Below the pieces are notes generated by a model. It made no database searches. It worked only from the letters and a program-made list of their open reading frames with translations, and was not told the DNA's origin. Positions 8,623-17,705 of a stretch of DNA of 64,000 nt are shown piece by piece; positions within the stretch are counted from its first letter, which is position 1; each line of letters starts with the position of its first letter. The DNA is from Nocardia niwae NBRC 108934 = DSM 45340 (GTDB lineage Bacteria > Actinomycetota > Actinomycetes > Mycobacteriales > Mycobacteriaceae), in assembly GCF_001613465.1 (NCBI RefSeq), contig NZ_BDCK01000032.1:97423-161422 (forward strand), given 5' to 3'. The translations under genes were made by a program, and so were the position numbers.

Positions 8623-10143
8623 GTGACCTTGGACCGGTTGGCGAACGTCCTGAGTGGCTACGGGATCCGATTGCGGTTGGGTTCGGTTCCCCGGTCCACC
8701 CCACTGCGCAGCGTGGTGATCCACGGGACCGATCAGGAGCCCATGGAAACGGGCGACGTGCTGCTGGGGATCGGGGCACGCTCGGTGCCGGAGGTGGTGG
8801 AATGGGCGGTCTCGGCGCGTGCGGTGGTCGCGCTTCTGCGTGGCGGCGCGGAGACCGAGACCGAGCCGGATGCCGAGGGCGTGGCGGTGCTGGTGGTCGA
8901 TCCCGCGGTGGCCTGGAGCGAGCTGGCCGCGGTGGTCTACGGGTTGGTGCTGGAAGGGCGTGAGACCGAGGCCGGTCGCGGCCCGACCGACTTGTTCGCC
9001 TTGGCCGACAGTCTGGCCGAGGCTGTCGGGGGTGCGGTGACGATCGAGGACCGGCAGTCGCGCGTGCTGGCGTATTCGAAGCCGAAGCAGCACCTCGATC
9101 CCGCCCGCGTCGAGACGATCCTGAATAGGGAGGTGCCGCCGTGGTTGCGGGCACTCTTCGACGCGCGCGGTGTCTTCGCCCACTTGGCGGCCTCGGACGA
9201 GCCGTTGTTCGTGCCCGCGCAGGCGGAACGCGGTGTGACGGGGCGAATGGTCGTGGCCGTGCGCGTGGGCAGGCAACTGCTGGGTTCGGTATGGGTTTCG
9301 TGCCCGGCGCCGTTGCGTGGGGCTCGCCGCGCGGCCTTGGCCGACGGTGCGCGCACGGTGGCCCTGCACTTGTTGCGGTCGCGGGCCAGCGCGGACCTGG
9401 AACGGCAGGTGGAATCCGACCTGGTCATCCGGTTGCTGGAGGGCGCGGCGGACGCGGCGACGGTGGCCAGCAGACTGGGGTTGGCGCCGGAGGGCCTACG
9501 CGTGCTCGCGCTGCGGGCGCGCAGCGCGGACGAGCGTCACGCGGCGCTGCTGTTGATCTTCGAGCGAGCGACGACCGGATTCGGCTGGTCCCGTTCGACC
9601 CGCAGCGCCTTGGTCGGCGACACCGTCTACACCGTGCTGCCCGCCGATCCCGCTGCGACGGCACGACGCTGGGTCGGCGACTTGGAAGCCGCACTGCCCG
9701 CGCGGATGACGGTGTCGGCCGGGGTCAGCGGTGTCGCGATGGCCACGGAATTGGCGGCGGCGCGCCGAGAGGCCGACGAGTGCCTGGCGCTGCACGAGGC
9801 CCGGCCGGCCGCTTCCCCGCCCCCCGCCTACGACGAGTCGTGGGACGAGATTCTGCTACAGCGGTTGCGCACCGCGGGGCTCGCCGGACGCGCCCCGGAG
9901 CGGGGGCCGGTGGCGGAATTGCGGCGCCACGACCGAGCGCACTCCACCCGGTACGTGGCGACGCTGCGCGCGTGGTTGCAGGCGCAAGGCGATCCCGCCC
10001 GGGCGGGCACCCAACTCGGCGTGCACGAGAACACCGTCCGCAACCGGCTGCGCAAGATGGCGGAGGTGACCGACCTCGGCTTGGACGATCCCCGCAAGCG
10101 TCTCGCCATGATGATCGAGCTCGCCGTCGCCGACACCGTCTGA
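8623..10143 (+). CDS. PucR/CdaR-type transcriptional regulator
   Basis: About 506 aa. The N-terminal part resembles a PucR ligand domain (IHGTDQEPMETGDVLLG). The middle is GGDEF-like/CdaR-type. The C-terminus carries the PucR HTH (YVATLRAWLQAQGDPARAGT then VHENTVRNRLRKMAEVTD), about residues 440-500. Such regulators usually control catabolic genes, but no target is obvious here. GTG 8623 is chosen because GGAG lies 9 nt upstream and homology begins at TLDRLANVL. A longer form from 8356 is possible. Confidence 0.82.
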   Translation: MTLDRLANVLSGYGIRLRLGSVPRSTPLRSVVIHGTDQEPMETGDVLLGIGARSVPEVVEWAVSARAVVALLRGGAETETEPDAEGVAVLVVDPAVAWSELAAVVYGLVLEGRETEAGRGPTDLFALADSLAEAVGGAVTIEDRQSRVLAYSKPKQHLDPARVETILNREVPPWLRALFDARGVFAHLAASDEPLFVPAQAERGVTGRMVVAVRVGRQLLGSVWVSCPAPLRGARRAALADGARTVALHLLRSRASADLERQVESDLVIRLLEGAADAATVASRLGLAPEGLRVLALRARSADERHAALLLIFERATTGFGWSRSTRSALVGDTVYTVLPADPAATARRWVGDLEAALPARMTVSAGVSGVAMATELAAARREADECLALHEARPAASPPPAYDESWDEILLQRLRTAGLAGRAPERGPVAELRRHDRAHSTRYVATLRAWLQAQGDPARAGTQLGVHENTVRNRLRKMAEVTDLGLDDPRKRLAMMIELAVADTV

Positions 10144-10258
10144 TCCCGCTGCGCTGTGCCATCGCCACAAATCTGCGCCGTCCGATTGTCGGATCAGCGC
10201 AACCGATCGTCTCCACGGCCACGCCACCATGGTGTCGAGCCACGAAGGAGGGATCGGA

Positions 10259-10837
10259 GTGAGGAACATTCAGGTACGCGACGTGATGCAGAGACCGGTC
10301 ATCACCGTGCGGCGCGAGAATACGGCACGCGAGGCAGCGCTGCTGCTCGCCGGATCGGGCTACGCGGCACTGCCCGTTCTCGACGAGCACGACCGCCTCG
10401 TCGGGATGCTCACCAGCGGCGATCTGTTGCGGTCCGGAGAACTCGACGACGCGGTGGGTGCGGTGATGACCACGCCCGCGGTGTCACTGCCCCACAACGC
10501 GGCACCGGCCGAGGTGATGAGCAGGCTGGCGACACACGGACTGCGTAGTCTGCCGGTCGTCGACGCCGAGCAGCGCGTGGTCGGCATGTTCAGCCGCGGC
10601 GACGCGCTGCGGATCTTGCTCACCCCGGATGACGCGCTCGCGGCCGATGCGCAAAGCCTGCTCGATCAATACCGCGGCGCGCGGCGCTGGCAGGTCAGCG
10701 TCGAGGACGGCGACGCCACCATCTCCGGCCGGTTCGCCGACGAATCCGAACGACGCATCGCCATCGCCTTGGCCCGCACCGTGCCGGGCATCCGCACCGC
10801 GAGCATCGCGCGGACACCCGCAGTAGCCGAGCATTGA
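10259..10837 (+). CDS. CBS-pair protein with C-terminal BON domain
   Basis: A 192-aa protein with two CBS motifs (residues about 5-58 and 66-118: DVMQRPVITVRRENTAREAA; AVMTTPAVSLPHNAAPAEVM). A BON-like domain follows (residues 135-190, WQVSVEDGDATISGRFADES). CBS pairs bind adenine nucleotides, and BON domains bind membranes or other proteins. GTG 10259 has a strong AAGGAGGGA 5-6 nt upstream. A 10-codon longer ATG form (10229) lacks one. It is followed by the DksA-like gene on the same strand. Confidence 0.85.
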   Translation: MRNIQVRDVMQRPVITVRRENTAREAALLLAGSGYAALPVLDEHDRLVGMLTSGDLLRSGELDDAVGAVMTTPAVSLPHNAAPAEVMSRLATHGLRSLPVVDAEQRVVGMFSRGDALRILLTPDDALAADAQSLLDQYRGARRWQVSVEDGDATISGRFADESERRIAIALARTVPGIRTASIARTPAVAEH

Positions 10838-10866
10838 CCAACCACCCACCAGCCCTGGAGTCGACG

Positions 10867-11322
10867 ATGACCCACGCAGACCTCGTCTCACGCGCAAGCC
10901 TCACCGAACACCTACCCGCGTTGCGCGCCGCATTGATTCAGCAACGCAGCTTCCGCCTGCAACAGCTGGCCGAACTCGAAGCCGAAATCGAACGCGTGCG
11001 TGCACCCGCCGACGCGGCTGACGCGGCCAGACGCGAGGTCGACAGCAAACTGGCCGCGGCAGCGCGGCAAGCGCTCGCGGACATCGAGGCAGCTCTCATG
11101 CTCATCGCCACCGGGCGTTACGGCCGCTGCCGCCGCTGTAACGCCGAGATCTCGGTTCGCCTGCTGCGCACCATTCCCACCACACAGTGGTGCTTGCGGT
11201 GCCATCGGCATCTCTCTTCCACCGACGGATCCCGCGTCGTGCGCGGTCAGCGGCCTGGGCAACCCTCCCGAGCGCCGCGACGCGGACGGCCGGCGAAACG
11301 AGAGAAGCTGGCCTTCCGTTGA
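10867..11322 (+). CDS. DksA/TraR-type zinc finger protein
   Basis: A 151-aa protein with an N-terminal coiled-coil region (about residues 15-75, Leu/Glu/Arg heptads). A C4 zinc finger (CRRC...CLRC, 17 residues between the pairs) follows, then a basic tail. The layout fits DksA/TraR proteins, which enter the RNA polymerase secondary channel. ATG 10867 has CTGGAG 6-11 nt upstream, and a TTG at 10834 is less likely. It lies 29 bases after the CBS-BON gene. Confidence 0.8.
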   Translation: MTHADLVSRASLTEHLPALRAALIQQRSFRLQQLAELEAEIERVRAPADAADAARREVDSKLAAAARQALADIEAALMLIATGRYGRCRRCNAEISVRLLRTIPTTQWCLRCHRHLSSTDGSRVVRGQRPGQPSRAPRRGRPAKREKLAFR

Positions 11323-11449
11323 CCGGCTGATGCCCTCGTCCGGCACCGGGGCCGCCCGCTCGCCCGCGACGGCACCCTCGGCGGCGTTCGGGCGAGTGCT
11401 GTCGGACGCGCCCCTGCCGGACCGCTCGGTGAAGCTGTGTAGTGATTCC

Positions 11450-12316
11450 TCAGGCGGAACGGAACCGCAGCTCGACGTCGCCGAGGACCGGTGCGTCGTC
11501 GCGTTCGACCACGGTCGCGGCGATGGTGAGCACGTCGTCCTGACGCCAGATCCGGGTGCGGATCGTCTCGCCCGGGTACAGCACCCCGGCGAAGCGGGCG
11601 CGGAAACCGGTGACGCGGCTCGTGTCGGAGTCGAGCACGGTGTCGGTCACGGTCTTGCAGACGATGCCGTAGGTGCACAACCCGTGCAGGATCGGTGCGG
11701 GAAACCCGGCGGCGCGGGCGAATTCGGGGTCGGAGTGCAGCGGGTTGCGGTCGCCGGACATCCGGTAGAGCAGCGCCTGCTGCGGCAGCGTAGGCGTGGT
11801 GACGTCGAAATCCGGGGAGCGATCGGGTAATTCGGCCTTGGTGCTCGGTCCGCGCTCGCCGCCGAAACCGCCCTCGCCCTTGGCGAAGATGGAGGAGCGC
11901 TCGGTCCACAGCGGCGCTCCGTCGGAGCCGGTGACGGTGTGCTCCTGCACGATGACCGCGGCCGAACCCTTGTCCCAGATCTCGGCGATCCGGCTGACCT
12001 TGGTCGCCTTGCCCGCCGCCGGGATCGGCCGGTGCACCTCGACCTCCTGATGACCGTGCACCACCTTCGCCAGGTCGATCTCGACGCCGGGGAAGCTCAC
12101 CCTGGGCGGCTCGGTCTCATGCACGGTCGCCGCGACGGTGGCGAAGGTGGGCAGCACCTGCGGTTCCCGATCGTCCAGATAGCGCAACTCGGACGCGTCG
12201 GTCCAGCGCGTGCCCGCGCCGAGGCCCAGCTGATAGAGCTGCACGTCCGAGGGGGTCCAGGCGAACTCCCGGCTCGGCAGTTCCGCGCCGAGCGCGATCT
12301 TCGGGTCGATGGGCAT
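11450..12316 (-). CDS. hsd4B: MaoC-type 2-enoyl-CoA hydratase of the steroid cluster (Hsd4B-like)
   Basis: A 288-aa double hot-dog protein. The C-terminal half holds the hydratase-2 motif (SGDRNPLHSDPEFARAAGF then LHGLCTYG), with the Asp/His catalytic pair in DRNPLH. M. tuberculosis Rv3538 has the same size and follows kstD on the same strand, as here. It likely hydrates a cholesterol side-chain enoyl-CoA. A SD-like AAGGAGA precedes the ATG. The gap from kstD is 233 bases and could allow a separate start of transcription, but no operator was found there. Confidence 0.85.
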   Translation of the reverse strand: MPIDPKIALGAELPSREFAWTPSDVQLYQLGLGAGTRWTDASELRYLDDREPQVLPTFATVAATVHETEPPRVSFPGVEIDLAKVVHGHQEVEVHRPIPAAGKATKVSRIAEIWDKGSAAVIVQEHTVTGSDGAPLWTERSSIFAKGEGGFGGERGPSTKAELPDRSPDFDVTTPTLPQQALLYRMSGDRNPLHSDPEFARAAGFPAPILHGLCTYGIVCKTVTDTVLDSDTSRVTGFRARFAGVLYPGETIRTRIWRQDDVLTIAATVVERDDAPVLGDVELRFRSA

Positions 12317-12549
12317 CAGTTCTCCTTGTGCATGGTTGTGGATCGATCCGGCCTGCCCGCGCCGCGAGCGAGGCCGCGCAGGAACTCGGCACCGCCGGGG
12401 TTCGATCCTGCGCGTCCGGGCATCGGCCCGCCAGTGCGTCGTCCGTTCCGCGGGATCGTTGCGCGGCTATTCACCGGCCGGTGGAGGGATCGCGGTGCGG
12501 GCCGTTCCGGATACTGCCCGCGAGCCGTGGTTCGCACCGCGATCTCGTC

Positions 12550-14250
12550 TCACGCCCCCACGGTGGCGGCGGCGGGCTGGTGCTTCTTGCGCTCGACGAT
12601 GTCAAGCACGGCGAGGTAGCCGAAGGCGATCGCGGGGCCGATGGTGGCGCCGGGCCCGGCATAGGTGTGGCCCATCACCGGTGTGGAGCAGTTTCCGGAG
12701 GCGTACAACCCCTCGATGACGCTGCCGTCCTCGCGCAGCACCCGCCCGGCGGTGTCGGCCACCAGCCCGCCCTTGGTGCCCAGATCGCCCGGCACGATCT
12801 TGGCGGCGTAGTACGGGCCCTCCACCAGCGCGGCCAGGCACGGGTTGGGCCGCACGGTCGGATCGCCGTAGTACCGGTCGTAGTGGCTGTCGCCGCGGCC
12901 GAAGTCCTCGTCCTTCCCGGTCTCGGCGAAGTTGTTGAACCGGGTGACGGTCGCGGCCAGCTCGTCGGCGGGCACGCCGATCTTGCCAGCCAACTCCTCG
13001 ATGCTGTCGGCCTTGACGATGAAGTCGTTTTCCATCCACCGGGATGGAAAACGCTGACCGGGCTGTAGCCCGGCGAAGATGTAGCGGTTCCGGTAGCGCT
13101 GGTCGAACACCAGCCACGCGGGGATGTTCTCGCCCGGCCCCTCACCCTGCCCGTACTCGCCGCCGTACATGGTGTGCACCGCCTCGACGTAAGGAGCGGA
13201 CTCATTTCCGAATCGCTTGCCGTCGGCGTTCACCATGATGCTGCCGGGCAGATTCCGTTCGGCCAGCGCGAACCACGGTTTGCCGCCCTTGAAGATGGTC
13301 GGCCCCCACCAAGCGTCCTCCATGAAACCGATGGCCGCGCCCGCCGCCATGCCCGCTTGGATGCCGTCGCCGGTATTGGCGGCCGCGCCGGTAGTCCACT
13401 CGGTGGTGATGGGCTGGCGCTGGTATTTGGTGCGCATTTCCGCGTTGTGCTCGAAACCGCCGCTGCCGAGGACGACGCCGTAGCGGGCGGTGAAGGTGAC
13501 CGGTTCGCCCTCGTGCAGCGCTTGGACGCCGGTGACAACGCCATCGGTGACGACGAGGTCGGTCATCGGGGTGTTCAGCAGAAGCGGCACGTTCGCGTCC
13601 ATGAGCCCCTTGCGCATGCCCGCGATGATCGCCTGCCCCATGCCGACGATGTGTTTGCGAGTGAACTTGGCCCAGTAGGTGCGCGCGCCGACGCGCATCG
13701 CCCGGAGCATGCCCTTCGGATGACGCCGGATCAGATTGAGCCGGACGAAGTCGGCCTGCATGACCACCACGTTCAGCGGAGCCTTCGCGTACGGCGGCTC
13801 CAGGTTGAACCGCTCCTCGCCGAGGATCTTCGTGTCGAACGGCCTGGGCTCGCACGAGCGCCCCTCGGGCCGCCCGCCCGGCGCCTCCGGATGGTAGTCG
13901 GAGTATCCCGGCACCCAGGTCATCTTCAGCGGCGAGTGATCGAGCACGAAGTCCAGCGCTTCGGCGCCGCGGTCGATGTAGGTGTCGATCCGTTCGGCGG
14001 GCACGACGTCACCGATGATGCTGTGCAGGTAGGTCCGCGCGTCCTCGCGGTCGTCGGGCCGACCGGACGCGCGCAGCGCCTTGTTGCCCGGGATCCACAC
14101 GCCGCCGCCGGAGCGCGCGGTCGACCCGCCGTAGTGCGCGGCCTTCTCGATGACCACCACGCTCAGGCCGTTGTGGGCCGCGGTGAGGGCGGCGGTCATG
14201 CCGGCGGCGCCGCTGCCGACCACCACCACGTCGTATTCCCGATCAGTCAT
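12550..14250 (-). CDS. kstD: 3-Ketosteroid delta-1-dehydrogenase KstD
   Basis: A 566-aa flavoprotein. The N-terminal FAD motif is VVVVGSGAAGMTAALTAAHNG, and GGSTARSGGGVWIPGN follows. The C-terminal block PYYAAKIVPGDLGTKGGL contains the Tyr and Gly that activate the substrate carbonyl in known KstDs. The end is GHTYAGPGATIGPAIAFG. It introduces the 1,2 double bond into 3-ketosteroids, an early step of ring B opening. The start is ATG 14250. The open frame runs far upstream antisense to other genes and is discounted. A KstR operator lies 1 bp before the ATG, so repression by KstR is expected. Confidence 0.95.
   Translation of the reverse strand: MTDREYDVVVVGSGAAGMTAALTAAHNGLSVVVIEKAAHYGGSTARSGGGVWIPGNKALRASGRPDDREDARTYLHSIIGDVVPAERIDTYIDRGAEALDFVLDHSPLKMTWVPGYSDYHPEAPGGRPEGRSCEPRPFDTKILGEERFNLEPPYAKAPLNVVVMQADFVRLNLIRRHPKGMLRAMRVGARTYWAKFTRKHIVGMGQAIIAGMRKGLMDANVPLLLNTPMTDLVVTDGVVTGVQALHEGEPVTFTARYGVVLGSGGFEHNAEMRTKYQRQPITTEWTTGAAANTGDGIQAGMAAGAAIGFMEDAWWGPTIFKGGKPWFALAERNLPGSIMVNADGKRFGNESAPYVEAVHTMYGGEYGQGEGPGENIPAWLVFDQRYRNRYIFAGLQPGQRFPSRWMENDFIVKADSIEELAGKIGVPADELAATVTRFNNFAETGKDEDFGRGDSHYDRYYGDPTVRPNPCLAALVEGPYYAAKIVPGDLGTKGGLVADTAGRVLREDGSVIEGLYASGNCSTPVMGHTYAGPGATIGPAIAFGYLAVLDIVERKKHQPAAATVGA
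13026..13053. repeat. Perfect 12-bp inverted repeat inside kstD
   Basis: Arms CGTTTTCCATCC / GGATGGAAAACG with a 4-nt loop lie within the kstD coding region (protein context RFPSRWMENDF). This is a strong potential hairpin in coding sequence. No function is known. Confidence 0.7.
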
Positions 14251-14251
14251 G

Positions 14252-14265
14252 TAGAACACGTTATA
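14252..14265. promoter_or_regulatory. KstR operator at the kstD start
   Basis: TAGAACACGTTATA matches the KstR consensus TnnAACnnGTTnnA at all eight fixed positions. It ends one base before the kstD ATG (read on the minus strand). KstR itself is not in the window. Confidence 0.85.
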
Positions 14266-14329
14266 GAATGGACGCGCCATTGGTCTATGTTGTGTGGCAG
14301 AAGACTTGCTCGACGTTCCGTTTGTCGAG

Positions 14330-14341
14330 GAAACTTGTTTC
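14330..14341. promoter_or_regulatory. KstR-like palindrome before the FAD-dehydrogenase/hsaEGF operon
   Basis: GAAACTTGTTTC is a perfect dyad 23 bases before the ATG at 14365. In the KstR register (GGAAACTTGTTTCA, 14329-14342) it keeps AAC, GTT and the final A but has G for the first T, so 7 of 8 fixed positions match. It is a probable second KstR site for the divergent operon. Confidence 0.55.
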
Positions 14342-14364
14342 AGTTTCAGACCGGAGTTAAGAAC

Positions 14365-15987
14365 ATGGGCCTCGAATGGGACCTGGCCACCGACGTTGTC
14401 GTGGTCGGATACGGCGCCGCGGGTGCGGCGGCCGCGCTGGAAGCGACCGCGGCGGGCGCGCAGGTGCTGGTGCTCGAACGCTTCGCCGGAGGCGGGACGT
14501 CGGCGCTGTCCGGCGGGATCATCTACGCGGGCGGCGGCACTTCGGTGCAGCGTGCGGCCGGGGTGGACGACAGCCCGGAGGCCATGTACGCCTATCTCGA
14601 GCGCGAAGTCGGCGACGCGGTCGCCCCGGAGACGCTGCGCCGGTTCGTCGACGAGAGCCCGGAACTGATCGAGTGGCTGAAGGCGCACGGAGTCCCATTC
14701 GAAGCATCGCTGTGCCCGTACAAGACGTCCTACCCCAACGACCGCTACTACCTGTACTACTCCGGCAGCGAGATCTCCGGCGCGTTCCGCGACATCCCGG
14801 CCGCTCAGCGCGGGCATCGGGTGAAGGGCAGGGGAACGTCGGGCAAGAAGCTCACCGGCCCGCTCGCCGCCGCGGCGTCCCGCGCGGGCGTCCGGGTGGA
14901 AACCCTCACCCGGGTAACCCGTTTGATCACCGACGGCGCCGGCGCGGTGATCGGCGTGGAATGCCACACGCTGCGCGACGCGCCCGGCCGGGTCCGGGAC
15001 CGCTACACCGGCATGGCGAAGATCGCGGCCAAGCCAGGCATCTACTATCCGCCGCTGCGACGGTCGCTGGAACAGCGGCTGGATGGGCTGGAACGCCGGT
15101 ACGGCAGGACGATCCGGGTGCTCGCGCGGCGCGGGGTGGTGCTGAGCGCGGGCGGGTTCATCGCCAATCGCGACATGGTGCGGCAGTACGCGCCAGCGTT
15201 CCACGGTGGTCTCGCCCTCGGCACCACCGCCGACGACGGCAGCGGCATCCTGATGGCACAGCAGGTCGGCGCGGCGGTGGATCACATGGACAATGTCTCC
15301 GCGTGGCGCTTCCTGCTGCCGCCCAGTGCGTTCACCGGCGCGCTGCTGGTGGACGCCGGCGGACGGCGGGTCATCGACGAGACGCGCTACGGCGCGGCGG
15401 TCGGCAACGCGCTGATCACCGAACACGGCGGCAAGGGCTGGCTCCTGGCCGACGAGCCGCTGATGCGCACGGCCATCGGGCAGATCGGCAAGCAGGGCGC
15501 CTGGTTCCAGCGCGGGCAGTTCGAGACCATGCGGCGCACCGCCGTTCGCGGCGCGACGCTGGAAGAAGCCGCCGCCAAGGCGGGCATTGATCCCGCCGGG
15601 CTGCGCGCGACGGTCGACGCGCACAACACCGCGATCGAGACCGGCGCCCCCGATCCGGTCGGCAAGCCCGCCGAGTTCACCAATCCGGTGCGCACCGGCC
15701 CGTTCTGGCTGTTGGATGTGGGCATCAAACCGAGCCTGACCAATCCGTGCCCCATGCTCACCCTCGGCGGCGTCGTCGTGGACGAGCGCACCGGCGCGGT
15801 CAAGACGGCTGAGGGCGCCGACATTCCCGGACTCTTCGCCGCCGGGCGCACCGCGATCGGCGTCTGCTCCAGGTCCTATGTCAGCGGGCTGTCGCTGTCG
15901 GACTGCATCTTCTCCGGCCGCAGGGCAGGCCGGTCCGCCGCGGGCGAGCAGGTCTCGGCGCTCGATAAAGCAACGGAAGGAAACTAG
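14365..15987 (+). CDS. FAD-dependent dehydrogenase of the KstD/fumarate-reductase superfamily
   Basis: A 540-aa protein with the FAD motif DVVVVGYGAAGAAAALEA at the N-terminus and GGGTSALSGGIIYAGGGTS after it. The C-terminal closing motif is SYVSGLSLSDCIFSGRRAG. It is a distant KstD relative. Where KstD has PYYA with its catalytic Tyr, this protein reads PFWLLDVGIKPSLTN, so it is probably not a standard delta-1-dehydrogenase. It resembles the Rv0785-type flavoproteins. It heads the operon with hsaE-hsaG-hsaF (1-base gap to hsaE), so a steroid or hydroxy-acid substrate is likely. The reaction is unknown. Confidence 0.8.
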   Translation: MGLEWDLATDVVVVGYGAAGAAAALEATAAGAQVLVLERFAGGGTSALSGGIIYAGGGTSVQRAAGVDDSPEAMYAYLEREVGDAVAPETLRRFVDESPELIEWLKAHGVPFEASLCPYKTSYPNDRYYLYYSGSEISGAFRDIPAAQRGHRVKGRGTSGKKLTGPLAAAASRAGVRVETLTRVTRLITDGAGAVIGVECHTLRDAPGRVRDRYTGMAKIAAKPGIYYPPLRRSLEQRLDGLERRYGRTIRVLARRGVVLSAGGFIANRDMVRQYAPAFHGGLALGTTADDGSGILMAQQVGAAVDHMDNVSAWRFLLPPSAFTGALLVDAGGRRVIDETRYGAAVGNALITEHGGKGWLLADEPLMRTAIGQIGKQGAWFQRGQFETMRRTAVRGATLEEAAAKAGIDPAGLRATVDAHNTAIETGAPDPVGKPAEFTNPVRTGPFWLLDVGIKPSLTNPCPMLTLGGVVVDERTGAVKTAEGADIPGLFAAGRTAIGVCSRSYVSGLSLSDCIFSGRRAGRSAAGEQVSALDKATEGN

Positions 15988-15988
15988 C

Positions 15989-16774
15989 GTGCTGTCCGAC
16001 GCGGTACGAATCGAACTGGCCGACGAACTCGAGCGCGCGGAGCGCGAACGGGTGGCGATCGATCCGCTGATCGCCCGCCACCCCGACATCGACGTGGTCG
16101 ACGCCTACGAGATCCAGCTGATCAACATCCGGCGCAGGCTCGACGGGGGCGCGCGCGTGGTCGGGCACAAAGTGGGACTGTCCTCCGAGGCCATGCAGCG
16201 GATGATGGGCGTGGACGAGCCCGACTACGGGCACCTGCTCGCGGAAATGGAAGTTTACGAGGATGTTCCGGTCGAGGCGGGCCGCTACTTGTTTCCCCGG
16301 GTGGAGGTGGAGGTCGGGTTCGTGCTCGGCGCCGACCTGCCCGGCGCGGAATGCACCGAAGCGGACGTGCTCGCCGCCACGGTCGCCTTCGCACCCGCGA
16401 TCGAGCTGATCGACTCGCGGATCAAGGACTGGAATATCGGCCTCGCCGACACCATCTCCGACAACGCGTCCTCCGCCGGTTTCGTGCTCGGCGCCCAGCG
16501 TGTCGCGCCGAAGGACATCGACGTCAAGGCCATCGACGCGGTGCTCACCCGCAACGGCGAGGTGGTCGCCGAGGGCCGCAGCGACGCCGTGCTCGGCGAT
16601 CCGGTGATCGCGGTGGCCTGGCTGGCGCGCAAGGTCGCGAGCTTCGGCGTCCGGTTGAAGGCCGGTGACATCGTGCTGCCCGGCTCGTGCACCCGCGCCA
16701 TCGACGCCCGTCCGGGCGATGACTTCCACGCCGAGTTCGCCGGACTCGGCTCTGTCCGTCTGCAATTCATCTAG
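15989..16774 (+). CDS. hsaE: 2-Hydroxyhexa-2,4-dienoate hydratase HsaE
   Basis: A 261-aa member of the 2-keto-4-pentenoate hydratase family (GHKVGLSSEAMQRMMGVDEP, PRVEVEVGFVLG, VLPGSCTRAI, and the metal-binding Glu residues in EVEVGF). It hydrates the dienoate released from ring A by HsaD, giving 4-hydroxy-2-oxohexanoate. GTG 15989 has GGAAGGAAA upstream. It sits directly behind the FAD dehydrogenase and 10 bases before hsaG. Confidence 0.92.
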   Translation: MLSDAVRIELADELERAERERVAIDPLIARHPDIDVVDAYEIQLINIRRRLDGGARVVGHKVGLSSEAMQRMMGVDEPDYGHLLAEMEVYEDVPVEAGRYLFPRVEVEVGFVLGADLPGAECTEADVLAATVAFAPAIELIDSRIKDWNIGLADTISDNASSAGFVLGAQRVAPKDIDVKAIDAVLTRNGEVVAEGRSDAVLGDPVIAVAWLARKVASFGVRLKAGDIVLPGSCTRAIDARPGDDFHAEFAGLGSVRLQFI

Positions 16775-16784
16775 GGAGGCTGTC

Positions 16785-17693
16785 GTGTCCAACGGGACCG
16801 TCACCGCCGCGATCGTCGGGTCCGGCAACATCAGCACCGATCTGCTCTACAAATTGCTGCGTTCGCAGAAGATCCAGCCGCGCTGGATGATCGGGATCGA
16901 CCCGGACAGCGAGGGTCTGAAGCGGGCGCGCGGGCTCGGGCTGGAAACCTCGCACGAGGGCGTGGACTGGCTGCTCGGACAATCCGAACTGCCCGACCTG
17001 ATCTTCGAGGCGACCTCGGCGTACGTGCACCGCGCCGCCGCACCGCGCTACGCCGAAGCGGGCATCCGCGCCGTCGACCTCACCCCCGCCGCCGTCGGCC
17101 CCGCCGTCGTGCCGCCGGTGAACCTGGGAGCGAATATCGACGCGCCGAACGTCAACATGATCACCTGTGGCGGCCAGGCGACGATCCCGATCGTCGCCGC
17201 GGTGTCGCGGGTGGTACCGGTGCCGTACGCGGAGATCGTCGCGTCGGTGTCCTCGGTCTCCGCGGGCCCCGGCACCCGCGCGAACATCGATGAGTTCACC
17301 AAGACCACCAGCCGTGGCGTCGAGACCATCGGCGGAGCGCAGCGCGGCAAGGCCATCATCATCCTGAACCCGGCCGAGCCGCCGATGATCATGCGCGACA
17401 CCATCTTCTGCGCCATCCCCGACGACGCGGACACCGACGCGATCGCCGACTCCATCCACCGGATGGTCGCCGACATCCAGCAGTACGTCCCCGGTTACCG
17501 GCTGCTCAACGAGCCGCAGTTCGACGAGCCCTCGGTCGTCTCCGGCGGCATGGCCAAGGTGTCGGTGTTCGTCGAGGTGGAGGGCGCGGGCGACTTCCTG
17601 CCCCCGTACGCGGGCAACCTCGACATCATGACCGCCGCCGCGACGCAGGTCGGCGAGGTCATCGCCGAACAGATCGTCACGGCCCGGGTGTAA
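16785..17693 (+). CDS. hsaG: Propanal/acetaldehyde dehydrogenase (acylating) HsaG
   Basis: A 302-aa protein with N-terminal NAD-binding GSGNISTDLLYKL and the catalytic cysteine in NMITCGGQATIP (about residue 128). The dimerisation domain holds DEFTKTTSRGVETIGGA. It converts the propanal produced by HsaF into propionyl-CoA, with the aldehyde channelled inside an HsaF-HsaG complex. The length equals Rv3535c. The start is GTG 16785 with AGGGAGG upstream. Confidence 0.94.
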   Translation: MSNGTVTAAIVGSGNISTDLLYKLLRSQKIQPRWMIGIDPDSEGLKRARGLGLETSHEGVDWLLGQSELPDLIFEATSAYVHRAAAPRYAEAGIRAVDLTPAAVGPAVVPPVNLGANIDAPNVNMITCGGQATIPIVAAVSRVVPVPYAEIVASVSSVSAGPGTRANIDEFTKTTSRGVETIGGAQRGKAIIILNPAEPPMIMRDTIFCAIPDDADTDAIADSIHRMVADIQQYVPGYRLLNEPQFDEPSVVSGGMAKVSVFVEVEGAGDFLPPYAGNLDIMTAAATQVGEVIAEQIVTARV

Positions 17694-17705
17694 GGAGCTT
17701 TCGTC

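Noticed and set aside
11396..11449. Possible terminator between the convergent DksA-like and hsd4B genes
   Set aside because: Only an 8-bp CTCGCCCG/CGGGCGAG pairing with a long loop starting before this stretch; not convincing in GC-rich DNA.
12395..12415. GGTTCGATCC resembling a tRNA T-loop
   Set aside because: No acceptor stem, anticodon arm or D-arm can be formed around it; no tRNA was found in the window.
12316..12537. 73-codon minus-strand frame between kstD and hsd4B whose stop overlaps the hsd4B start (TGATG)
   Set aside because: The translation is Arg/Gly/Pro-rich without similarity I can name, and the TGATG overlap is explained by the Shine-Dalgarno region of hsd4B.
14251..16089. 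Very long minus-strand open frame upstream of kstD
   Set aside because: It runs antisense through the FAD dehydrogenase, in GC-rich DNA where such shadow frames are common. KstD homology starts exactly at 14250.
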